NCBI GenBank assembly: GCA_964589725.1 | Contig: CAZPUJ010000487.1 | Location: forward strand, 1 to 13,059 | Reading direction: 5' to 3' | DNA from: CAYSHJ01 sp964589725 | GTDB taxonomy: Bacteria; Planctomycetota; Planctomycetia; Planctomycetales; Planctomycetaceae | Length of the DNA: 13,059 nucleotides | Shown: positions 8,701 to 13,059 of the stretch, piece by piece | Layout: every line of letters starts with the position of its first letter | Numbering within the stretch: the first letter of the stretch is position 1 | The notes under the pieces: generated by a model | Told to the model about the DNA's origin: nothing | Databases searched by the model: none | What the model saw: the letters and a program-made list of their open reading frames with translations, nothing else | Program-made: the position numbers and the translations under genes

Positions 8701-9376
8701 ATTCGATCGCGCTGGCCAAGTTTTGCTGCCGAAGCTGATCCAATCCAAAAGTCGTCTCTCGGCTCGCCGGTCCAGAGCTGAAGCCGCGCACCTGCCCGAT
8801 CTGCTCGGTCAACAGCGGCAGTCGGTTGACCGTCAAATCCATCAAGTAGTAGGAGTCGAGGTCGGGATCGAGAATCAGATTCGATCGATCTCCGACTTGG
8901 CTCATCAGTGCCAGCAAATCGGCAATCAGCACTGTGTGGCGATTCGTCGGATCGATGGGAGCTGCGGTTTTCGCGCTGCCTGGCAGGGACCGCCATTCTT
9001 CCCTGATCGCGGTCCACCTTGGCGTGGTCCGCAGCGTCTCACCGAGTTTCCGATCGACTTTGTCAATTTCCTGAACGTCGCGCTGCAGTTGCTCTTCGAT
9101 TCGCCGCAACTCTTCCGCGGCGTTCTGTTGATCCGCGCGAGCCCAGGTCAGGCCCCGATGATCCCGCAGGTCTGACGCGAATTGTTGGACGGGACGAAGA
9201 TACTCGTTGCCCAACTGCTCCTTCGCGGAGAAAGCGATCCGGTCGTTGAGTTCTTTGACCAGAAAAAACGTCACCAGCCCAAGAGGCAGAGCGAACAACA
9301 AGCCGATCAACCCAAACTTGCGTGGATAAGTCAGTCGGTTCAGGAGCTTCACCGCCGGGGCGAAAACCGTTTTCAT
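5762..9376 (-). CDS. Hybrid sensor histidine kinase with two receiver domains and a C-terminal HPt (BarA-like layout)
   Basis: The product is a 1204-residue inner-membrane multistep phosphorelay kinase. TM1 is about residues 18-40 and TM2 about 322-347, enclosing a ~280-residue, mostly helical extracytoplasmic sensor region. HAMP (~345-395) and PAS (~403-525) follow. HisKA has the phospho-acceptor His559 in NMSHEIRTPMNGI. The ATPase domain has the N-box NLCGNAIKF (Asn672/Asn676), DTGIGIP and GGTGLGLSI. Receiver 1 has the acceptor Asp851 (TDCHMPQMDG) and receiver 2 has Asp993 (MDVQMPVLDG); both keep the acidic pair and the LKP/GKP lysine. HPt carries His1140 in AAHLIKGS. All catalytic residues look intact. 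ATG 9376 is preferred over ATG 9412 because only it has a ribosome binding site. No response regulator or output protein is adjacent, so the target is encoded elsewhere. The ligand is unknown. Confidence 0.93.
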   Translation of the reverse strand: MKTVFAPAVKLLNRLTYPRKFGLIGLLFALPLGLVTFFLVKELNDRIAFSAKEQLGNEYLRPVQQFASDLRDHRGLTWARADQQNAAEELRRIEEQLQRDVQEIDKVDRKLGETLRTTPRWTAIREEWRSLPGSAKTAAPIDPTNRHTVLIADLLALMSQVGDRSNLILDPDLDSYYLMDLTVNRLPLLTEQIGQVRGFSSGPASRETTFGLDQLRQQNLASAIEFQKETLKHHLDVAFRETLDTKLSEDLEPAMKRSVAATERFLELITDATDRASGTRASADEVWQQGSETLAEYNKLYSLTSVALDRLLQARVTMLANRRLFVAAVTFLCVLLVVYLFVAFYLAVMRTVAQLDEASQRFISGQSDGVTIRVDTHDELGQVTRSFGALAARLVTTNAQLAGVLEAATQFSIISTDVNGLITVFNSGAQNLLGYSADEMIGKQTPQILHVLEEVVARGEELSRELGYRVEGFDVFVAYAKQGRFDRREWTYVRKDGSQFTVSLVVTAVKSATGEITGFLGVADDITLRKQTERHHLAARESAEQAARAKGEFLANMSHEIRTPMNGIIGMADLALDTSLTSEQREYLEVVKTSANSLLRIINDILDFSKIEAGKLELDPRPFRLRDSLGDTMKTLATRAHEKELELLWQTAPDVPDGLIGDAGRLRQILVNLCGNAIKFTERGEVSVSVELVSLTESSARLSVFVRDTGIGIPQDKQTLIFEAFSQADASTTRAYGGTGLGLSISRQLVRIMGGDLSVNSEEAKGSTFFFEIELPLSHVPEDASESDLHVDLTGVRVLVVDDNQTNRRILEVMLMGWKMQPTLADSGPAALEEMRRAASQGMPFDLVLTDCHMPQMDGFMFVEELQKHPDLARSTIMMLTSADRQGAYERCHQLGIAATLLKPLKQLELQKSIIEILSKVDGSQRQPTPISAASPSTNGLRLRILLAEDNQINQQVAIRLLNKLGHEVQVVENGQLALDALQKSEFDVVLMDVQMPVLDGFKAVAAIREKERSTGQHQLVIAMTAHAMSGDRNRCLDAGMDDYVGKPISATAVSEALSRVIEGSPAALDAVSQNSVDYLESSLDPSPIDFEAALAKFDGDRDFLNELFDIFLQTTPEMVASLKSAVEKRDLRAAGKAAHLIKGSVSNFCAEPAYAAALRLEQICRNGTLDEFVSAHQVVAHEIHRLINALKKQPAKPGAAAGS

Positions 9377-9385
9377 GAAACGGAA

Positions 9386-9391
9386 CCTCTC
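9386..9391 (-). promoter_or_regulatory. Ribosome binding site deciding the histidine kinase start
   Basis: On the minus strand GAGAGG lies 9 nt before the ATG at 9376. The alternative ATG at 9412 has no purine-rich site at suitable distance and would add 12 residues before the basic, TM1-leading N-terminus. Confidence 0.6.
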
Positions 9392-9489
9392 GTGAGCGAA
9401 CGATAACCTCATATCCAGGTTAGCCGAGTCTTCGCAAGATTTCTCCTGACTCGATCCATTGCCGGTTAATTCTTGAATCTGTGAAGTCT

Positions 9490-9555
9490 GTAGTCCAAGC
9501 CCTCGTGGCTTGGATGATGAGCGTTTCGCTCAAGGGCACCGGCGAGATTGGCTAC
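9490..9555. repeat. REP-like hairpin pair with GTAG at one end and CTAC at the other
   Basis: GTAG (9490-9493) is followed at once by a perfect 8-bp stem, TCCAAGCC/GGCTTGGA (9494-9501/9507-9514), with loop CTCGT. A second stem, TGAGCG/CGCTCA (9518-9523/9527-9532), has loop TTT. CTAC at 9552-9555 (GTAG on the other strand) closes the unit, though it lies about 20 nt beyond the second stem. GTAG at the foot of a hairpin is the hallmark of REP sequences handled by REP-associated tyrosine transposases (RAYTs). It sits in the intergenic region upstream of the kinase. Assignment rests on layout, not on a known family sequence. Confidence 0.5.
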
Positions 9556-9578
9556 GAAGCCATAAATAATCCCGGTCA

Positions 9579-9779
9579 GTGGCGTTGAACACCTTGCCCA
9601 GCGAAAAAGCAGACAACACCGTGGCTCCGGCCGATCAAACGCAAATGGCGTTGGAGCGCACGCACCTCGCTTATGAGCGGACGCTGATGGCCGGGATCAG
9701 GACGCCGGCCGCGAACTTGGTTTCGGGGTTGGGGATCCTGGCACTGATTGCCGTGGCTGGTCGAGCAGAGGCTGCGTGA
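9579..9779 (+). pseudogene. Degraded DUF202 (YidH-type) membrane protein gene
   Basis: Translation from a GTG at 9579 gives 66 residues. The stretch QMALERTHLAYERTLMAGIRT matches the N-terminal signature of DUF202 small membrane proteins, normally LALERTxLAxERTLLAWIRT. Family members are usually 100 residues or more with two or three membrane helices. Here the first helix and its loop appear to be missing: after RTPAANLVS the sequence moves straight to a hydrophobic GLGILALIAVA and then stops. The conserved Trp is Gly (GGG instead of TGG), and no ribosome binding site precedes the GTG. I read it as a remnant with an internal deletion; a short functional version cannot be excluded. It ends 11 nt from the convergent porin gene. 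Confidence 0.6.
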
Positions 9780-9790
9780 CATCAAACTCG

Positions 9791-11206
9791 TCAGAAGTCG
9801 ATCTTCGCACGCAGGCCGAAGAGTAGGGATGCTTCCACTCGGTCGCGGAACGGAGAGATCACCTGGACGTCCGGCGTAATCTGACACCACGGGGTAACCG
9901 CCATGTTGTAGTACACCTCAATCCCCTGCTCGTCCTGCAGCGGCAACAGGACTGGGGCGAGGTTCTTTAATGGTTCGCTCACCCCTAGGTAATAGTAGGC
10001 GATGCCGAACGAGTCCTGGTCCCGGCAAGGAAGAGGGCTGAACCCGCTGACTCCGACGCTCCCAAACCAACGAACGGCGTTGGGATTGTCGTCCGCGATC
10101 CCAAGGTTGCCGAACACCCCCCACCTCTGCCGCGGGTTGTCTGGCGAGACAGCGATGGCCTGATCGAAGTTGTATGCCAGACACCACGACCCGGTTTGTG
10201 GAGTGGACAGGATCACCAACCCCTGACTCGGATCGAAGTACGCAGTCGGCGAAATATCCGGGTAAGTTCCGCTGCTGTACGTCCCCGAAAGCCCCTGGTG
10301 ACCAGGTCGGCAGAAGAAGTTGGTTTGAAGGTTCGCCTGTGCGAAGATCGTGGCCCCGTTGTCGAAGAAGGTGTCGAACCCGCTCACCGTGGGCGTGTTG
10401 TTCGTGTCGAACACGGCCGCAGCGAACACGGGCTCATGGTTATTGAGGCATGCGAACCCGGCTCCAAATGTCGAGTACGGGACAGTGCGGGCGTAGACGG
10501 GGTTTAACATCATCGCCATGTTTTGAAACCCGTTCAGCCCCCCGGCTCCGGTCAGCGGTTGCTTGAAGTCGTCGAGCGTATTGATCTTCCCGGCGTAGAC
10601 CAGCATGTTCTCGGACAAGAACTGAGTGAACTTCACGCCGGTCAAAGCGGTGACCGACCCGTTTGGTTGAGGCAGCGCCAGCATGAGGTTGACCGGCATG
10701 ATCGCCCCGGTGAGCGAGTTGGCCGACTCGCCGTATCGAGTCTCGCCGTGCAGGGTGACGAATGACCCCTTCCAGAGTCCGAGCTTCTCTCCGTCCAGGT
10801 TCAGGAAGTAGTCGTTACGTCCGCCATACTGAAACGACTGATCCAGTCCCCCACTGGTCACACCCTGATAAAACTGAGTGGTGCTGATGTCGACGGCGAT
10901 CCCGTGTGCCGCGAGTTCAGAACGTGTGCCGAACCAATCACCGGTCAGCTTCGGTCGTTCAAGCAGCGGACCAGCGAACGGTGACGGCAGGGGCGGTGTC
11001 TGAGCTGCCGGTTCCGCGATCATCGGAACGACGGTCGGCTGGTCGAAATCAGGAACGCCGGTCACGGGCGGCGGCGCGGGCTGACTCGCAAGTATCGGAA
11101 GATCAGTCGGAAGCTGGGCCAGGGTCGTTGCGGTACCCACAGTCGCAGCAGCGACGGTGATCAAAAAGCGTGCGATTGAACCTGTAAATCGAGATTGGGA
11201 CACCAT
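9791..11206 (-). CDS. OprB-family carbohydrate-selective porin
   Basis: This is a 471-residue outer-membrane beta-barrel. The signal peptide is about residues 1-31 (basic SRFTGSIAR, hydrophobic FLITVAAATVGTATT, LAQ end). A Pro/Ala-rich linker (~32-88) follows, then the OprB barrel starting at LTGDWFGTRSELAAHGI. Family stretches include YFLNLDGEKLGLWKG, VKFTQFLSENMLVYAGKINT, FFCRPGHQGLSGTYSSG, CLAYNFDQ, RWGVFGNLGIADDNPN and TPWCQITPDVQVI. The protein ends in Phe (LRAKIDF), the usual signal for barrel assembly by BAM. Five cysteines occur in the mature part, which is unusual for a porin. ATG 11206 has GGAGG 7 nt upstream and opens the signal peptide. Expected role is diffusion of sugars across the outer membrane. 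No sugar-uptake genes are adjacent, so the substrate is unknown. Confidence 0.9.
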   Translation of the reverse strand: MVSQSRFTGSIARFLITVAAATVGTATTLAQLPTDLPILASQPAPPPVTGVPDFDQPTVVPMIAEPAAQTPPLPSPFAGPLLERPKLTGDWFGTRSELAAHGIAVDISTTQFYQGVTSGGLDQSFQYGGRNDYFLNLDGEKLGLWKGSFVTLHGETRYGESANSLTGAIMPVNLMLALPQPNGSVTALTGVKFTQFLSENMLVYAGKINTLDDFKQPLTGAGGLNGFQNMAMMLNPVYARTVPYSTFGAGFACLNNHEPVFAAAVFDTNNTPTVSGFDTFFDNGATIFAQANLQTNFFCRPGHQGLSGTYSSGTYPDISPTAYFDPSQGLVILSTPQTGSWCLAYNFDQAIAVSPDNPRQRWGVFGNLGIADDNPNAVRWFGSVGVSGFSPLPCRDQDSFGIAYYYLGVSEPLKNLAPVLLPLQDEQGIEVYYNMAVTPWCQITPDVQVISPFRDRVEASLLFGLRAKIDF

Positions 11207-11490
11207 CGGACAGCCTCCATGCCATTTTCAACTGAAAGTCAGCCTAATGAGGTTCTGCTTACTGGTTCGGCTGAGCCGTGCCGGTACGATTAGCGAGTAT
11301 TGACGGTCAAGCCTGAAATACCGCACGTCCGCTGTCAGGTTCTAATATTTGTGCCGAATTCGTTGACTCCGCAGCCGAGGTCGAACGTCCAGGCGAGGGA
11401 CTGATGCGAGTGACCATGAGTATGTCCGATGGATACCAAGGCGTCCTCTTTATCTGATTCCAACGACGACCTGCTGCCACGCGTGGACGG
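11207..11490. other. Intergenic region upstream of the porin and downstream of asnB
   Basis: This 284-bp stretch must hold the porin promoter and the end of the asnB transcript. Apart from the porin ribosome binding site, I find no convincing -35/-10 pair, no strong terminator hairpin and no operator. A 10-bp palindrome, CCACGCGTGG, is at 11477-11486, next to the asnB stop. Confidence 0.4.
11214..11218 (-). promoter_or_regulatory. Ribosome binding site of the porin gene
   Basis: GGAGG on the minus strand lies 7 nt before the ATG at 11206, and supports that start. Confidence 0.75.
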
Positions 11491-13059
11491 TCACAAGCTC
11501 GACGGGCAACTCGGGGGTGGTTCGGCGGGGTCGAGGAACATGCGCTGCCACAATTCCAGACAGAGCAGCGCCCACAGGCGGTGGGCGTGGTCGGTCTTCG
11601 CTTGGACATGCTCGTCGAACAAGCGTTGCACAACGGATGGCTCGAAGAAGCCGCGCGAGAGTGTGCGGGAGTCGAACAGCACGTCGCGCAAGAACGGCTG
11701 TAACTCCCCGCGAAACCAATTCGGCAAGGGTACGCCGAAACCCATCTTGCCGCGGCGTTGAATTGACGGCGGCAACAAGTCGGCAAACGTGTCGAGCAGG
11801 ATTTGTTTGCCTTGCCGACCGCGCAACTTCAGTTCGATGGGCATCCGCGCGGCGAGTTCTATGACCTCTTGGTCGAGGAACGGGCTGCGACATTCGAGGC
11901 CGGACGCCATGCTGGCGATATCCACTTTCGTCAGGATGTCGCACGGCAAGTACGTCAGCACGTCGGCACAGGTTGTACGCGTGATGAAGTCGCGGTTCGG
12001 ACAGGCGGTGTAGGCTTGCAACAAGAAGTCGCCGGCGTCGAAGTCGCCGAGCTCCTCCGCGAACTCCGGCCGATACAGCTCGCGCCGTTGAGATTCCTCG
12101 AAGATGCCGACCCACCGCAGGTAGCGCACTTCCGGCAGCTCGCCGAGCGCGGCGAGAAACCGCTTGCCCCGACGCAACAGCGAACGAGGCCCCGCTCCCG
12201 ACGGCAGCCGCTGCCACAACTTCGCGGTAATGAGCCGCTTGAGCGGCGTCGGCAGTCGATCAAATCGCGCGGCGAGTTGCACCGCCTGATACCGCGTGTA
12301 GCCGGCGAACAGCTCATCGCCGCCATCCCCCGACAACGCGACCGTCACGTGCCGCCGAGTCATCTGCGACAGATACATCATCGGGATCGCCGAGCTGTCC
12401 GCGAATGGTTCGTCGTAGTGCCAGATCAACTTCGGCAGGATTTCCAGCGCATTCGGCTCGACAACCAATTCGTGATGATCGGTACGCAGATGCCGGGCCG
12501 CCTCGCGAGCGAACGATCGCTCGTCGAACTCCTTGACCGGGAAGCCGATCGAAAAGGTATGCACCGGCCGGTCGGACAACTCTTGCATCAAGCCGGTGAT
12601 GATTGTCGAGTCGATGCCGCCGGAGAGGAACGCTCCGAGCGGAACGTCGCTGCGCATTCTCAATCGGACTGCTTCGGTCAACGTGCGGCGTAGCTCTTGC
12701 CGCCAGCGGTCCGCATCGTAGCCACAAGCTGCCAGCTTGTGGGTCGGCTCAACAGACTTTCCCATTGATGCCGAAGAATCCGCAAGCTGGCCGCTTGCGG
12801 CTACGTTCGGCTCATACGGTGGTTGCCAGTAGCGGCGGACGTCCAGGTGTCCGTTCTCGAACACGGCGACATGGGCTGGCGGGAGTTTGTGATAGCCTTC
12901 CAGAATGCAATCGGGATGCGGCACGTATTGGTAGCAGAGGTACGAGTCGATCGCTCGCCGGTTCAAGCGACGCGGAGCGCCGGGGACGAGCAGCAGCGAT
13001 TTCAGTTCGCTGGCGAACGTCAGCCGGCCTTGTTCGCAACGATAGAACAATGGCTTCTT
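11491..13059 (-). CDS. asnB: Asparagine synthetase (glutamine-hydrolysing), 5' end outside window
   Basis: The last 522 residues are visible; roughly 100-120 N-terminal residues, including the catalytic Cys2 of the glutaminase domain, are beyond the window edge. The frame is open to the edge and reads KKPLFYRCEQGRLTFASELKSLL, the end of the glutaminase domain, so any start within the window is spurious. The synthetase domain has the ATP pyrophosphatase loop SGGIDST (from Ser146 of the visible part), then HYDEPFADSSAIP and SGDGGDELFAGYTRY. C-terminal stretches include DILTKVDIASMASGLECRSPFLD and RRGKMGFGVPLPNWFRGELQPFL. It makes asparagine, or amidates a related substrate, using ATP and glutamine. 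Residues 86-114 of the visible part are encoded by an in-frame repeat (12718-12804) in the linker between the two domains. All other motifs look intact, so the enzyme is probably functional. Confidence 0.93.
   Translation of the reverse strand, partial: KKPLFYRCEQGRLTFASELKSLLLVPGAPRRLNRRAIDSYLCYQYVPHPDCILEGYHKLPPAHVAVFENGHLDVRRYWQPPYEPNVAASGQLADSSASMGKSVEPTHKLAACGYDADRWRQELRRTLTEAVRLRMRSDVPLGAFLSGGIDSTIITGLMQELSDRPVHTFSIGFPVKEFDERSFAREAARHLRTDHHELVVEPNALEILPKLIWHYDEPFADSSAIPMMYLSQMTRRHVTVALSGDGGDELFAGYTRYQAVQLAARFDRLPTPLKRLITAKLWQRLPSGAGPRSLLRRGKRFLAALGELPEVRYLRWVGIFEESQRRELYRPEFAEELGDFDAGDFLLQAYTACPNRDFITRTTCADVLTYLPCDILTKVDIASMASGLECRSPFLDQEVIELAARMPIELKLRGRQGKQILLDTFADLLPPSIQRRGKMGFGVPLPNWFRGELQPFLRDVLFDSRTLSRGFFEPSVVQRLFDEHVQAKTDHAHRLWALLCLELWQRMFLDPAEPPPSCPSSL
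12718..12804. repeat. REPIN-like GTAG hairpin pair inserted in frame inside asnB
   Basis: The element opens with GTAGCC (12718-12723) and closes with GGCTAC (12799-12804). Its two 25-bp ends (12718-12742 and 12780-12804) are inverted copies differing at three positions. The left stem is CCACAAGCTG/CAGCTTGTGG (12722-12731/12733-12742). The right stem is CCGCAAG/CTTGCGG (12780-12786/12794-12800). Two of the three differences are the paired change A-T to G-C in the stem. GTAG at the foot of each hairpin matches the REP/RAYT hallmark. The length is exactly 87 bp, so it adds 29 codons to asnB (VAASGQLAD to KLAACGY) without a stop. No flanking target duplication is visible, as expected for REP movement through single-stranded intermediates. 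Confidence 0.75.

Noticed and set aside
11317..11457. 47-codon open frame on the plus strand between asnB and the porin, ending SDGYQGVLFI
   Set aside because: It has only an internal ATG near its end, no ribosome binding site and no recognisable similarity.
11450..12217. 255-codon minus-strand open frame in another frame of asnB
   Set aside because: It is an Ala/Arg-rich shadow in an alternate frame of the conserved AsnB C-terminal domain.
1..13059. CRISPR array, tRNA, rRNA, integrase or insertion sequence
   Set aside because: I saw no regularly spaced direct repeats, no cloverleaf-like or rRNA-like sequence, and no transposase or integrase motif on either strand.

Overview
The window looks like chromosomal DNA of a planctomycete or a close relative. 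This is inferred from the gene types and their style: a VLCAD-length acyl-CoA dehydrogenase beside an AtuA-family protein, a large hybrid histidine kinase, an OprB-type outer-membrane porin, a small secreted protein of unknown function, and dispersed palindromic repeats, all in moderately high-GC DNA. No taxonomic marker is present, so the placement is tentative.

Bases 1-4790 (+) hold a catabolic operon for branched acyl-CoA esters. It contains the last 66 residues of a biotin-dependent acyl-CoA carboxylase carboxyltransferase subunit, an AtuA/DUF1446-family protein (422-2200), an enoyl-CoA hydratase of the methylglutaconyl-CoA / isohexenylglutaconyl-CoA hydratase type (2197-2973), and a long acyl-CoA dehydrogenase (2985-4790). 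The last three genes are tightly spaced (a 4-nt overlap, then an 11-nt gap). Together they fit the dehydrogenate, carboxylate, hydrate sequence of leucine (Liu) or acyclic-terpene (Atu) degradation; AtuA tips the balance toward the Atu type. A 152-bp inverted-repeat element (212-363) lies between the carboxylase and AtuA genes.

Bases 4931-5524 (+) encode a small secreted protein of unknown function, followed in the same frame by a 45-codon open stretch. Bases 5762-9376 (-) encode a 1204-residue hybrid sensor kinase (two TM helices, HAMP, PAS, HisKA, HATPase, two receivers, HPt) with no response regulator next to it. Its upstream region carries a GTAG-hairpin repeat pair (9490-9555) and a degraded DUF202 gene (9579-9779, +). 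This remnant converges on an intact OprB-family porin (9791-11206, -) with an unusual number of cysteines. The window ends in the 5'-truncated asparagine synthetase gene asnB (11491-13059, -).

The most notable signal is three REPIN-like elements: inverted pairs of hairpins, each bearing a GTAG tetranucleotide. Two of them show compensatory base changes between their two halves. One (12718-12804) lies inside asnB, is exactly 87 bp long, and adds 29 codons without breaking the frame, at what appears to be the linker between the glutaminase and synthetase domains.
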